DNA of 64,000 nt from Paenibacillus sp. FSL K6-3182 (GCF_037976325.1 NZ_CP150265.1:3467501-3531500); one strand, 5' to 3'; positions 1 through 9,062 are shown, counted from the first letter of the stretch. Numbers and translations are program-made. The notes: generated by a model not told the origin, from the sequence alone.

Positions 1-55
1 CAAGGTCGGGGATGCTATTTTTAATACGATATATGACGCAGGAGGAGTAAGGAAA

Positions 56-1048
56 ATGAAAAGGTTACATAAAAGTACAATGAAAACGCTAGTAGGTTTG
101 CTGCTCGTGATGATGCTCGTATTCACAGGAGCATGCGGTGCAAATAAGGACACGGTTAACGAGCCGGGAAAAACAACGAACAATGCTGGTCAGACTGCAA
201 CTAACGAGCCATCCAAGGCGAATGAATCGACCGTTTATCCACTAACATTAAAGGACGATACAGGTACGGAGATTACATTTGAGCAAGAGCCAACTAAAAT
301 TGTCTCGCTTGCTCCTAGTGAAACTGAAGCTATTTATGCAATCGGCTCAGGTGACCGTGTGGTAGGTGTTGATGAGTCAAGCAACTATCCTGAGGAGGCG
401 GCAAGCAAGGCAAAGGTTGGCGATATGACGACAAATATTGAAGCAGTTGCAGCTCTCAATCCGGATCTCGTGCTGGCGTCTTCTTCAATGAATGGAGAGG
501 CAATCACGAAGCTCAGAGAACTGAAAATTCCGGTCTATGCGACAGACCCTCTCACGTATGATGCAGTTATTGCCAAAATCGAAAATTTAGGTCATATTAT
601 GAATAAACAATCCGAAGCGGCTGAGGTTGCAGGCCACATGCTTTCAGTGAAGCAACAAGTTTCGGATGCAGTTAAGAATGCAGTGAAAAAGAAAGTGTAT
701 TTAGAATTTTCCCCAGGCTGGACCGTTGGATCTGGCACATTCCTTGACGAATTGCTGGCACTGGCTGGCGGCGAGAATGTTGCAGGAGCTGCTCCAGGTT
801 GGTATGAGGTGAGTGCAGAGTCGATTGTTACTCAGAATCCCGAGCTTATTATATACCCTGCATTGAAGGAGGAGCCGAATCCGATTGTTGTTGGCATTGA
901 GAGCCGTCCAGGCTGGAATGTCATTGATGCGGTGAAAAATAAGCAAATGCATGCAGTAACGGAGGACCCGCTTGTTCGTGTAGGGCCGAGACTTGCAGAT
1001 GGTTTGCTGGAACTTGCGAAAGTGATTCACCCGGATCTCGTAAAATAA
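56..1048 (+). CDS. btuF: Cobalamin/corrinoid ABC transporter substrate-binding lipoprotein (BtuF-like)
   Basis: This is the extracellular corrinoid-binding lipoprotein of a class II (BtuCDF-type) ABC importer. The N-terminus is basic, then hydrophobic, and ends in a lipobox with the lipidated Cys at residue 27. A Thr/Asn/Glu-rich linker follows, then a periplasmic-binding-protein fold of the TroA/BtuF type from about residue 60, with the SLAPSETE motif near 95. The ATG has a GGAGGAG ribosome site at 41-47, 8 nt upstream. The same frame is open to the window edge, but that site fixes the start. In another frame a stop at 48-50 may be the end of an upstream gene. The stop codon shares one base with btuC. 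Iron-siderophore or heme binding would be the alternative role for the family, but the downstream cob genes argue strongly for corrinoid. A controlling cobalamin riboswitch, if any, lies outside the window. Confidence 0.9.
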   Translation: MKRLHKSTMKTLVGLLLVMMLVFTGACGANKDTVNEPGKTTNNAGQTATNEPSKANESTVYPLTLKDDTGTEITFEQEPTKIVSLAPSETEAIYAIGSGDRVVGVDESSNYPEEAASKAKVGDMTTNIEAVAALNPDLVLASSSMNGEAITKLRELKIPVYATDPLTYDAVIAKIENLGHIMNKQSEAAEVAGHMLSVKQQVSDAVKNAVKKKVYLEFSPGWTVGSGTFLDELLALAGGENVAGAAPGWYEVSAESIVTQNPELIIYPALKEEPNPIVVGIESRPGWNVIDAVKNKQMHAVTEDPLVRVGPRLADGLLELAKVIHPDLVK

Positions 1049-2088
1049 TGATGACCTATAAATTAGTTTGGTATGGAGGAGCAGCTATGCTCCTTCTTGC
1101 TGTTTCTATCGTTGTAAGTTTGTCGATTGGCTCGGCTGGTATTTCCATTCGAGATGTTTGGGGCATTTTGCTTCACCAGCTGCCGTGGCTTGCCGATAAC
1201 ACAGTCCCTTATACACCTGCCGAAATAGCGATCGTCACGCAAGTACGTCTATCGCGTATTTTGCTTGCCGTCCTCGTTGGTGCTTGTCTCGCACTAGCTG
1301 GCACGGGTTTTCAAGGGGTTCTTCGAAATCCGCTGGCTGATCCTTATACACTAGGAGTGTCTTCGGGGAGCTCAGTTGGTGCATCATTCATTATTTTATT
1401 TGGCTTGCAGTCAGCGATTGGCATGTGGACGATACCGCTAGTTGCTTTTGCTACAGGAACCTTGACGCTGCTTGGTGTTTTTTGGCTGTCTCGCAACAAG
1501 GGTGTTATACATATTGAAACGCTTATTTTATCAGGGGTTATCATCCAGTCCTTTTTAGGCGCTTTTGTATCATTCATGGTGTCCGTCTCAGAGGGCGTTG
1601 TGAATCAAATTTTGTTCTGGTTAATGGGATCGCTTGCGATGAGAAGCTGGGAACATGTATATATGCTTATTCCTTTTCTCGCGGTAGGCTTTCCACTACT
1701 GCTTGCATATGGGCAATCTCTCAATTTATTTGTACTGGGGGAACGCCATGCAGCGCATCTTGGCATCCATGTCGAGAGAACGAAGCTGATCGTCTTAATC
1801 AGCTCGACCTTGCTGACGGCAGCAGCAGTCTCTGTTTCTGGTGTAATCGGTTTTGTTGGGCTCGTGGTACCACATCTCATTCGTTTGCTCGTTGGCCCCG
1901 ACTATCGATTAATTACCCCTTTATCGGCTATCGGTGGAGGCATATTTATTTTATGGGCTGATACGCTTGCGCGCATGGCGCTGACGCCTAAGGAAATTCC
2001 GCTTGGCGTTGTTACGGCTCTGCTTGGTGCGCCATTTTTTGCGTATTTGCTGCATCGGCGAAAGCTGAAGCAAGGAGGGGCGTTATGA
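1048..2088 (+). CDS. btuC: Cobalamin ABC transporter permease (BtuC/FecCD family)
   Basis: Membrane subunit of the corrinoid importer; it would work as a dimer with two BtuD-like ATPases. The 346-residue protein is very hydrophobic with about ten predicted helices. It carries FecCD signatures: the GxxFQGVLRNPLADPYTLG-type segment near residues 88-107, and the cytoplasmic coupling region GFVGLVVPHLIRLLVG near 265-281. Length is normal for the family. The ATG at 1048 overlaps the btuF stop by one base, and the 3' end overlaps btuD by 4 bases (2085-2088), so the three transporter genes are translationally coupled. No sign of truncation. Confidence 0.93.
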   Translation: MMTYKLVWYGGAAMLLLAVSIVVSLSIGSAGISIRDVWGILLHQLPWLADNTVPYTPAEIAIVTQVRLSRILLAVLVGACLALAGTGFQGVLRNPLADPYTLGVSSGSSVGASFIILFGLQSAIGMWTIPLVAFATGTLTLLGVFWLSRNKGVIHIETLILSGVIIQSFLGAFVSFMVSVSEGVVNQILFWLMGSLAMRSWEHVYMLIPFLAVGFPLLLAYGQSLNLFVLGERHAAHLGIHVERTKLIVLISSTLLTAAAVSVSGVIGFVGLVVPHLIRLLVGPDYRLITPLSAIGGGIFILWADTLARMALTPKEIPLGVVTALLGAPFFAYLLHRRKLKQGGAL

Positions 2089-2867
2089 TTGAGGTGCGCA
2101 GCATCGTTCAGACGGTGCAAGGGAGGACTGTGCTCAATAAGCTTTCCTGCTCATTTCAAAAAGGGCGGATGTACGGTGTTATTGGACCTAATGGTGTTGG
2201 CAAATCAACGCTGCTGCATGTATTGTCAGGCGTTGAACAGCCGGTGCAAGGTGAAGTTTTATTCGAGGGGCAGAGCATCTCGGCATATCCAAGAAAGCAA
2301 ATCGCACAAAGGATGGCGGTTTTGCAGCAAAGCGGTTTGCCTCAGGTAGGATTCTCTGTGCGTGAGGTTGTTAGCATGGGAAGATACCCTTTCCAAAACT
2401 GGCTTGGCAGCGATAAACATGATTCAGAGGAAATTATTGATAAAGCGATATTGACCATGGGACTCGAAGAGCTATCGCATCGCAAAATGGATCAACTAAG
2501 CGGCGGCGAACGTCAACGTGTTGCTTTGGCAAAGGTTATGGCGCAGGAGCCCTCTATTATATTATTGGACGAGCCGACGACTTATTTGGACATTGGTTAC
2601 CAAATTCAGCTTTTGGATACGGTACGTGCTTGGCAGCGTGAACGTGAACTGACCGTTATTGCTGTCCTGCATGATCTTAATTTGGCTTCGCTTTATTGCG
2701 ATGAGCTTGTCGTTCTTCATGAAGGCAAAGTTGCAGCAGCTGGAACACCCAGGGCGGTCATAACTGCAGGTCTTATCAAGCAGGTTTATCAGGCGGATAC
2801 AACTGTGATCGTCCATCCTGTTACGGGTGCTCCGCAAATATTGCTCCAACCGAATATGAAAATATAA
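2085..2867 (+). CDS. btuD: Cobalamin ABC transporter ATP-binding protein (BtuD-like)
   Basis: ATPase of the corrinoid importer. Walker A GPNGVGKST is at residues 34-42, the signature LSGGERQR near 140, and Walker B ILLDEPTTYLD just after it, followed by the switch His in AVLHDLNLAS. The 260-residue length and the C-terminal TVIVHPVTGAPQILLQP-type tail are typical of the FepC/BtuD group. The ATG lies within the last codons of btuC (ATGA-type overlap), preceded by AGGAGGGG. The next gene, cobT, begins 27 bp later with its own AAGGAG site. Confidence 0.93.
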   Translation: MIEVRSIVQTVQGRTVLNKLSCSFQKGRMYGVIGPNGVGKSTLLHVLSGVEQPVQGEVLFEGQSISAYPRKQIAQRMAVLQQSGLPQVGFSVREVVSMGRYPFQNWLGSDKHDSEEIIDKAILTMGLEELSHRKMDQLSGGERQRVALAKVMAQEPSIILLDEPTTYLDIGYQIQLLDTVRAWQRERELTVIAVLHDLNLASLYCDELVVLHEGKVAAAGTPRAVITAGLIKQVYQADTTVIVHPVTGAPQILLQPNMKI

Positions 2868-2894
2868 AATATTAAAAAAACGTTTGAAGGAGTT

Positions 2895-3971
2895 ATGAAA
2901 TTGAAACATGCATTGGAAACTCAGCTTGCAGAGACGATCAAACAAATCAAACCATTTAATGAAGAGGCAGCAGAATTAGCTGTGAAGCATTCTGATTCTT
3001 TGACGAAACCGCCAGGCAGCCTCGGCAAGCTAGAGACAATCGCCAGGCAGCTTGCAGGCATTTCAGGCGAGCTGTGGCCAGATTTGTCACGTAAAGCCGT
3101 TATTGTCATGGCGGGTGATCATGGAGTATGTGATGAAGGAGTTAGTGCGTTTCCACAAGCGGTGACACCACAAATGGTGCTCAACTTCCTCAGCGGAGGG
3201 GCAGCTGTCAATGTGCTGGCAAGACAAGCTGGCGCAGATGTTGTTTGTGTGGATATTGGTGTAAATGCGGATTTGGAGCATGAGATGCTAGTGAGCCGTA
3301 AAGTGGTGCGGGGGACGGCTAATATGGCCAAGGAGCCCGCGATGACACGTGAAGAAGCCGTCCAAGCTATTATTGTTGGGATTGAAGTGGTTAATGAGCA
3401 GGTGCAACGCGGCTGCCGTTTATTTGCAACAGGTGAAATGGGTATTGGCAATACGACAGCCAGTGCGGCGTTAACGACCGTATTGACGGGCCTATCTCCT
3501 GAGGAATCAGTCGGCCGAGGAACTGGCATAAATGATGAAAGCTGGGCAAATAAAGTACGGGTAGTCAAACGCGCAATTGCTGTCAACGAATTGGACCGCG
3601 CTAGTGTCGATCCAATCGATGTGCTGGCTAAGGTTGGCGGTGCAGAAATCGCAGGGCTTGTTGGCGTTATTATCGGAGCTGCAGCAAACGGCTGCCCAGT
3701 CGTCATCGACGGTTATATTTCATCTGCTGCGGCGCTTGTCGCATCGCGGATAGCGGAGCAGACGCTTCCCTTTATGATTGCTTCCCACCTCTCTCAAGAG
3801 CAAGGCCATTTGAAGCTGCTTGAATCAATAGGCTTGCTTCCTATGATGCAGCTGGAGATGCGGCTTGGCGAAGGTACAGGTGCTGTATTATGTTTTCATT
3901 TTATAGACGCTGCGCTCCATCTCATGAATGAAATGGCAACATTTGAGAGTGCAGGCGTATCCAAAGGTTAG
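2895..3971 (+). CDS. cobT: Nicotinate-nucleotide-dimethylbenzimidazole phosphoribosyltransferase
   Basis: CobT activates the lower-ligand base: it transfers phosphoribose from nicotinate mononucleotide to dimethylbenzimidazole, giving alpha-ribazole phosphate for CobS. The 358-residue length is typical. Visible family motifs are KPPGSLGKLE near residues 37-46, VMAGDHGVCDEGVSAFP near 71-88, the GEMGIGNTT loop near 180-189, and LGEGTGA near the C-terminus, which contains the conserved Glu that acts as general base in characterised CobT. An AAGGAG site lies 6 nt before the ATG. It sits between the transporter genes and cobU, as in other salvage operons. Confidence 0.94.
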   Translation: MKLKHALETQLAETIKQIKPFNEEAAELAVKHSDSLTKPPGSLGKLETIARQLAGISGELWPDLSRKAVIVMAGDHGVCDEGVSAFPQAVTPQMVLNFLSGGAAVNVLARQAGADVVCVDIGVNADLEHEMLVSRKVVRGTANMAKEPAMTREEAVQAIIVGIEVVNEQVQRGCRLFATGEMGIGNTTASAALTTVLTGLSPEESVGRGTGINDESWANKVRVVKRAIAVNELDRASVDPIDVLAKVGGAEIAGLVGVIIGAAANGCPVVIDGYISSAAALVASRIAEQTLPFMIASHLSQEQGHLKLLESIGLLPMMQLEMRLGEGTGAVLCFHFIDAALHLMNEMATFESAGVSKG

Positions 3972-3981
3972 GTGAGCGTGA

Positions 3982-4572
3982 ATGGCAATTCTAGTAACGG
4001 GCGGAGCAAGAAGCGGGAAGAGCGGATTTGCCGAGCAATATGCGATGAGGGTTGCAGCCCGTGGATTTTATATTGCGACCTGTCAGCCGTATGATACGGA
4101 GATGCGCGACCGAATAGGAAAACATCGCAAGGATCGTGAAGATGCAGGCTTCCGCTGGCAGACCATCGAAGATCCGCATGAAGCAGCAAATGTGCTTTAC
4201 AGATTGAAGGAGCAAATTGATAAAGAAATTTCAAACGGACAGCAGCCTGCTGTCGTATTGCTTGATTGCTTAACGTTATGGCTGACGAATTGGCTTATGC
4301 GAATAGAACAAGAATCGTATGAAGATACGAGGCTGAAAATGGAGCAGCAGAACCTTCTCGAAGCTATTAACAACTATCCATATCCATTAATCATTGTAAC
4401 CAATGAGGTAGGAGATGGCATTGTTCCGGCATATCCTCTAGGCAGGCTTTTTCGAGACGAGGCGGGGAGGTTCAACCAACAGATTGCTGCGATATGCGAG
4501 CGGGTTTTTCTCGTCACCGCAGGCATTCCAGTTGAATTGAAATCGCAAGCGTTTAACTGGGATCAATTATGA
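3982..4572 (+). CDS. cobU: Bifunctional adenosylcobinamide kinase/adenosylcobinamide-phosphate guanylyltransferase
   Basis: CobU phosphorylates adenosylcobinamide and then transfers GMP to make AdoCbi-GDP, the acceptor used by CobS. The P-loop GGARSGKS is at residues 7-14. The guanylylated histidine is probably H48, in the conserved RIGKHRKDR segment, followed by the W-x-T-x-E motif. LLDCLTLWLTNW (about 92-103) is also characteristic. The 196-residue length is normal. It starts 10 bp after the cobT stop and ends with an ATGA overlap into cbiB. Confidence 0.94.
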   Translation: MAILVTGGARSGKSGFAEQYAMRVAARGFYIATCQPYDTEMRDRIGKHRKDREDAGFRWQTIEDPHEAANVLYRLKEQIDKEISNGQQPAVVLLDCLTLWLTNWLMRIEQESYEDTRLKMEQQNLLEAINNYPYPLIIVTNEVGDGIVPAYPLGRLFRDEAGRFNQQIAAICERVFLVTAGIPVELKSQAFNWDQL

Positions 4573-5549
4573 TGATTTATTCTATAAAGGAGCTCCTGCT
4601 CCTCGCAGCGGCAGCCATTGCAATAGATTGGATCGTTGGTGATCCGAAATGGCCAACTCATCCCGTCATCTGGATAGGCAGGCTCATTCGACTGCTGGAA
4701 CGTTTGCTTGCTCCTGAACGATTGAAGGAACATCCGGCTGCTGTAAGAGGTTTAGGTGTAGTGTTGACCGTTGTCACACTCGTTGTGAGCTGCGGCGCAA
4801 TGTGGTTCATTATTTGGGCGGCAGATGCTATACATACTTGGCTAGGCTATGCGGTGAGCGCATGGTTTATTTCCACAACACTAGCGGTGAAGGGCTTAAA
4901 GGAAGCAGCCATGCTCGTTTATCATCCATTAATGGAAGGCAGATTAGATGAAGCACGTAAATATGTTGGTTATATCGTAGGCCGAGATACTGCAAATCTG
5001 GATGAGCGGGAGGCGTCGCGCGCTGCAATTGAGACGGTTGCTGAAAATACGGTAGATGCACTCGTGTCACCGTTGTTGTTCGCTTTAATTGGAGGCGCAC
5101 CGCTTGCAATGCTCTACCGTGCAACGAATACGCTGGATTCCATGGTCGGATATCGCAATGAAAAATATAAGTATTTTGGCTGGTGCTCGGCACGGACGGA
5201 TGATGTGTTAAATTATATCCCTGCAAGAATAACTGGCGTTTTGCTTACGCTGTCTTCGCTGTTTGATCAGAGAATGAAGGCGAAGCAGGCGTGGCTTGCC
5301 ATTCGCACGTTTGCTCATCTTCATCCTAGTCCAAATAGCGGCATACCGGAATCAGCGGTTGCAGGGGCGCTAGGCATTGAGCTTGGCGGTATGAATTCGT
5401 ATTTTGGCGTAGTCAGTGAACGAGCAAGGATGGGATGGCCAACTCGCCAACTGGAACCAAACGATATTGTACTAAGCGTGCGGTTACTGTACAGCGTTAG
5501 TTTTATATTATTTGCGGGGGTGATCGGCGTATGGTTCGTCGTGAATTAA
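4569..5549 (+). CDS. cbiB: Adenosylcobinamide-phosphate synthase CbiB
   Basis: CbiB is an integral membrane enzyme that attaches (R)-1-amino-2-propanol O-2-phosphate to adenosylcobyric acid. The 326-residue protein has several transmembrane helices and the family motifs DWIVGDPKWPTHPVIWIG near residues 20-37, the GRDTANLDEREASRA and ETVAENTVD segments near 137-165, and HPSPNSGIPESAVAGALG near 251-268. The ATG overlaps the cobU stop (4569-4572); a second ATG follows immediately at 4572. Its presence next to cobD (aminopropanol phosphate supply) and cbiZ (cobyrate supply) makes a closed salvage route. Confidence 0.94.
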   Translation: MMIYSIKELLLLAAAAIAIDWIVGDPKWPTHPVIWIGRLIRLLERLLAPERLKEHPAAVRGLGVVLTVVTLVVSCGAMWFIIWAADAIHTWLGYAVSAWFISTTLAVKGLKEAAMLVYHPLMEGRLDEARKYVGYIVGRDTANLDEREASRAAIETVAENTVDALVSPLLFALIGGAPLAMLYRATNTLDSMVGYRNEKYKYFGWCSARTDDVLNYIPARITGVLLTLSSLFDQRMKAKQAWLAIRTFAHLHPSPNSGIPESAVAGALGIELGGMNSYFGVVSERARMGWPTRQLEPNDIVLSVRLLYSVSFILFAGVIGVWFVVN

Positions 5550-6343
5550 AGCTGCATTTCCAAGCACTTATTGCTGCTTTTCAATTTCTAACTCGTTTTC
5601 CAGTTCCCATCACGGTTCCTTTCCAAGGATCTGTTCTCTCGCGAAGTGTCGTCTATTTCCCTGTAGCTGGTGCGTTTATCGGTATCTGTCTCCTTGCATG
5701 TACGTGGCTGCTAGCATTATTTGTCCCTGCTTGGCCAAGTGCTGTACTGATTCTTGCGATATGGACTGCATTAAGCGGGGGCCTGCATTTGGACGGTTGG
5801 ATGGATACAGCAGACGGCGTGCTGAGTCACCGCTCTCGCGAGCGTATGCTAGAGATTATGAAGGATAGCCGAGTAGGAGCGATGGGCGTCATTGCCGCAG
5901 TTTTGCTCCTTCTTCTCAAGGCGTCGTTATTAGCAGAACTGCTGAAAGGTGACCATTTTGAGCAATATGGACCATTGCTTGTCATCGCGCCGATTTGGAG
6001 CCGTGCTTGGATGAGCGCGGCTATTGCAGTGTGGCCGAATGCCCGTCAGGGTGAAGGGATAGCTGTTTTATTTAATGAGGTCAAATGGCCGCAGGCGACT
6101 TCTTCTTTTGTGATGGCAGCCATTCTTTCTGTCCTTACTTTTTGGATCGCCGGCACCGGTACAAACGTAGCATTAATAATGCTGCTTATTATCGTCATCT
6201 TAACGATTTGCTGCGGTGGTTTTATAGCAGCATGGTTAAATCGGAAGCTTGGCGGATTAACTGGGGATACATATGGTGCGATGAACGAAGCGATTGAAGC
6301 GTTATTGCTGCTTGCGGCGGTCATCTGGTTATACGCGCAATAG
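5531..6343 (+). CDS. cobS: Adenosylcobinamide-GDP ribazoletransferase (cobalamin synthase)
   Basis: CobS is the membrane enzyme that joins AdoCbi-GDP with alpha-ribazole (phosphate) to complete the nucleotide loop of cobalamin. The 270-residue protein is strongly hydrophobic. It has the early QFLTRFPVP motif, the acidic LDGWMDTADG motif near 85-95, and a SRVGAMG motif near 116-122, all typical of CobS. A C-terminal GLTGDTYGA motif is also present. The ATG at 5531 lies 19 bases inside the 3' end of cbiB, with a GGGGGTGA run just upstream as ribosome site. Confidence 0.93.
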   Translation: MVRRELKLHFQALIAAFQFLTRFPVPITVPFQGSVLSRSVVYFPVAGAFIGICLLACTWLLALFVPAWPSAVLILAIWTALSGGLHLDGWMDTADGVLSHRSRERMLEIMKDSRVGAMGVIAAVLLLLLKASLLAELLKGDHFEQYGPLLVIAPIWSRAWMSAAIAVWPNARQGEGIAVLFNEVKWPQATSSFVMAAILSVLTFWIAGTGTNVALIMLLIIVILTICCGGFIAAWLNRKLGGLTGDTYGAMNEAIEALLLLAAVIWLYAQ

Positions 6344-6364
6344 AAAAGGAGTTGTTTTTGTTAA

Positions 6365-7465
6365 ATGTTAGAAAGATATGGTCATGGCGGCGATTTGCGG
6401 ACCGCGGAAGAAGCGTTCGATATACCTGCGCATAAATTTGTTGATTTTAGCTCGAACATGAATCCGCTAGGAGCGCCATTAAGCGTTAAACAAGCGCTTC
6501 TTACCTATGCAGATATGATAGAGCAATATCCTGATCCAGCCGTTCGCGGCCTAAGAAAGAAGCTTGCTGAACTACATAATATTGATGCTCAATCCATCGT
6601 AGTAGGTAATGGAGCGGCAGAACTAATCGATCTAATCGTCCGTACGCTGCAACCAAAGTTAACGACGCTTGCCATTCCGTGCTTTGATGAATATGGCGAT
6701 GCCATTCGGAAAATCGGCGGAGCTGTGTATGAAATTAAATTATCATCTCAAATGCAATTTAAGCTTAGCTTGGATTCCGAGCATTTATGCGAAGCGGCCG
6801 CCACAGGATCATTAGTTATGCTCGGTTCGCCAAACAATCCAACGGGTCAGCTCGTAGATCCAGAGCTTATACGTGCACTCTTAAGTAAAGGAGCCTATGT
6901 TGTAGTTGACGAGGCGTTTATGGATTTTGTACCTGATGAAGCACGGTACAGCCTTATTCAAGAAGCAACTAAGCATGAACGGTTGTTCGTCATCCGCTCA
7001 ATGACAAAATTTTATGCGATACCCGGCATTCGACTTGGATATATCGTTGGCATGCCTAGAACGATAAGCGGCTTGCGACGCTTGCAAATACCATGGAGCG
7101 TTAATTCTTTAGCGCAGCTGATTGGCGAAGCGGTGCTGGATGAGAAGGATTATGCAGAGCGTACACTTGCTTGGTTAGAGCAGGAAAGACCTTGGCTCAT
7201 GTCTGAGCTTGAGGCGATCGGCTTTGAAGTTAACCCAAGTGCAGCCAATTATTTGCTCATTCGGATTCCGAGCGATGCGGGACTCAGTGCCAGCATGCTT
7301 CAGCTCGAGATGGGCAAGCAGGGGGTGCTTATTCGCGATGCATCAAGATTTGCAGGGCTTGATCATACGTATATCCGGGTTGCCATTAAACTTCGGCAGC
7401 AAAATGAACAGCTGATCGCTGCTTTTAAGCATTGCTTGAAATGGAATGAAAACCAAGGCGGATAA
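6365..7465 (+). CDS. cobD: Threonine-phosphate decarboxylase (CobD, PLP-dependent)
   Basis: A fold-type I PLP enzyme of the HisC/CobD group that decarboxylates L-threonine O-3-phosphate to aminopropanol phosphate, the substrate CbiB adds to cobyrate. The N-terminus HGGDLRTAEE followed by DFSSNMNPLG (residues 27-36) is diagnostic of CobD rather than HisC. The SPNNPTGQ motif is at about 155-162, D182 in VVVDEAF binds the PLP ring, and the Schiff-base lysine is probably K215 in SMTKFYAIPG. The 366-residue length is normal. An AAAGGAG site lies upstream with rather long spacing. Histidinol-phosphate aminotransferase is the alternative, but the motifs and context favour CobD. Confidence 0.9.
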   Translation: MLERYGHGGDLRTAEEAFDIPAHKFVDFSSNMNPLGAPLSVKQALLTYADMIEQYPDPAVRGLRKKLAELHNIDAQSIVVGNGAAELIDLIVRTLQPKLTTLAIPCFDEYGDAIRKIGGAVYEIKLSSQMQFKLSLDSEHLCEAAATGSLVMLGSPNNPTGQLVDPELIRALLSKGAYVVVDEAFMDFVPDEARYSLIQEATKHERLFVIRSMTKFYAIPGIRLGYIVGMPRTISGLRRLQIPWSVNSLAQLIGEAVLDEKDYAERTLAWLEQERPWLMSELEAIGFEVNPSAANYLLIRIPSDAGLSASMLQLEMGKQGVLIRDASRFAGLDHTYIRVAIKLRQQNEQLIAAFKHCLKWNENQGG

Positions 7466-7551
7466 GGAAATTTGAACGAATTGCAAAGTTCCTATCCATT
7501 CCAAATTAAACTCATGCATAAGCTTCTATGACAGCCAAAGGAGGGAAAAGA

Positions 7552-8265
7552 GTGACACAGCCCTTTCGCAAAAATCAGCATTATTATCAATCACAGCTGT
7601 GGTGCGGCGTAAGCTTGCAGCTCCTTGAGGACCGCATTGAAGCAAGCAGCAATGTTCCTTTGTATGCGTTAAGCAGCGCGATTCATCCGGGCGGCTTTTC
7701 TTATACCAATCGTATTGTGAATTGGAAAGTGCCGCTTACTTATCAATGTGAAGATCCTGTTCTCGACATCATTAATCAATGTACGGAATGGGGCTGCGAA
7801 CCAGAAGCTACTGTAGGATTATTAACAGCAGCGAAGCTGACACATGCATCCATCACTGAAATGGAAGGCGATCGGTTTAAGCTTATTTGCTGTACGACGG
7901 TAGGCACACGAAATGCAGCAAGATCTGGTATGCCGCGAAGTACCTTCTCTGCTTATTCTCCAGGAACGATCAATATTGTTATTTTAATCGATGGTCAAAT
8001 GACTGAATCAGCTATGGTGAATGCGGTCATCACAGCAACTGAAGCGAAAACAGCAGCATTACAGCATTTAGGCATCGTTGAGATGAAAACAGGACAATCA
8101 GCTACGGGGACGACAACGGATGCCATTGTCGTAGCGGTTAGTCAAGCAGCAAGCTGGAATGCGGTTCATGCGTATGCTGGTGCAGCTACGACAATTGGGT
8201 GCGCGATTGGAGAAGCGGTCTATGAGACTGTACTAGAAGCAACACGAACGCAGCATGATGACTAA
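7552..8265 (+). CDS. cbiZ: Adenosylcobinamide amidohydrolase (CbiZ)
   Basis: CbiZ hydrolyses the aminopropanol amide of adenosylcobinamide (or of pseudocobalamin) to give adenosylcobyric acid, which CbiB re-uses. The protein carries the family motifs AIHPGG and NR near the N-terminus, the GLLTAAK and CCTTVGTRNAA segments in the middle, and SATGTTTDAIVVA near the C-terminus. I place the start at GTG 7552 because AAAGGAGGG at 7537-7545 sits 6 nt upstream; an in-frame ATG at 7528 lies before that site and would add 8 residues. The predicted protein is 237 residues. It is the last recognisable cobalamin gene of the operon. Confidence 0.88.
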   Translation: MTQPFRKNQHYYQSQLWCGVSLQLLEDRIEASSNVPLYALSSAIHPGGFSYTNRIVNWKVPLTYQCEDPVLDIINQCTEWGCEPEATVGLLTAAKLTHASITEMEGDRFKLICCTTVGTRNAARSGMPRSTFSAYSPGTINIVILIDGQMTESAMVNAVITATEAKTAALQHLGIVEMKTGQSATGTTTDAIVVAVSQAASWNAVHAYAGAATTIGCAIGEAVYETVLEATRTQHDD

Positions 8266-8309
8266 GGATTAACGACCTTCGCCATAAATTCTATAAGGAG
8301 GTATGCAAA

Positions 8310-8753
8310 TTGGAATTTTGGATACAAAAAGCGACGATCGATGATCTTAAGCTTCTCTCTCAAATGAACAAAGAGCTTATCGAAGATGAAGGCAGCCGTA
8401 ATCCAATGACTCTCGCGCAGCTTGAAGATAGATTCCTCGGATGGCTGTCAAGCGACTGGGAGATTGCATTGTTTGAGAAGGCTTCTGCTATTTTAGGATA
8501 TGCGGTATACCAAATCAGGGAAGATGATTTTTATCCAGAGGAGTCAAATGTTTATCTCAGACAGTACTACATCGCTCGACAGCAACGGAGCCATGGTTAT
8601 GGTAGCGCAGTATTCAAACAATTAGTCCGCGACTCATTTCCAAGCGGTGCCAAAGTGACGATTGATGTGTTGGCCTCCAATCCGCGCGGGCAGCAATTTT
8701 GGACGAATTGTGGTTTTGAACCCTATTATACGAACATGCAGCTTAAACAATGA
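8310..8753 (+). CDS. GNAT family N-acetyltransferase
   Basis: A 147-residue single-domain GNAT protein, expected to transfer an acetyl group from acetyl-CoA to an unknown amine. Motif A is recognisable as RQQRSHGYGSAVFKQL near residues 91-106, with the preceding beta strand VYLRQYYIA. The C-terminal segment NPRGQQFWTNCGFEPYY is the usual beta-bulge/helix end. The TTG start at 8310 has a good AAGGAGG site at 8295-8301, 8 nt upstream; no better ATG is in frame. It follows cbiZ by 44 bp on the same strand and may share its transcript, but nothing ties it to corrinoid chemistry. Confidence 0.82.
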   Translation: MEFWIQKATIDDLKLLSQMNKELIEDEGSRNPMTLAQLEDRFLGWLSSDWEIALFEKASAILGYAVYQIREDDFYPEESNVYLRQYYIARQQRSHGYGSAVFKQLVRDSFPSGAKVTIDVLASNPRGQQFWTNCGFEPYYTNMQLKQ

Positions 8754-8816
8754 AACAGCGTACTGCTTTTACTTTTGCCGACTACCGACTACGCCATGCC
8801 GAGGGACAAGATAACA

Positions 8817-8975
8817 ATGAGGATGCTAATTGAAATTGTCTTTGAGTTTATTGCCGATTTATTTATAGCGGACGGAAACGGGAAATGGGAGAAGCTCAAA
8901 CAGACAAAGTACGAGAGAAAGCTGCGAAAATGGGCAAAAGAATACGAATGGTTTGAGCATTTATCCGCAATCTAG
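8817..8975 (+). CDS. Small protein of unknown function
   Basis: A short gene of about 52 codons. I do not recognise the family. The product has a hydrophobic, amphipathic N-terminal half (a VFEFIADLFIADG segment) followed by a strongly basic and aromatic C-terminal half rich in Lys, Arg, Trp and Tyr. The chosen ATG at 8817 has GAGGGA at 8801-8806, 10 nt upstream. The frame is open further upstream to 8775 but has no better start signal there. It lies between the GNAT gene and corA. Its reality rests only on ribosome site, composition and position. Confidence 0.45.
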   Translation: MRMLIEIVFEFIADLFIADGNGKWEKLKQTKYERKLRKWAKEYEWFEHLSAI

Positions 8976-9062
8976 ACTTAAACCTGGAAGCAAGGCGCCA
9001 ATTAGAGGGTATGCTCATTGATAAATATAAAAGAAGCAACGGAACAAAATAGCGGAGTTGCA

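Noticed and set aside
1..55. Cobalamin riboswitch before btuF
   Set aside because: Only 55 bases are available and no B12-box-like sequence is visible; it would have to lie left of the window.
3119..3706. Long minus-strand open frame inside cobT
   Set aside because: It is antisense to a well-conserved gene, has Thr/Ala/Ser-rich shadow composition and no ribosome site.
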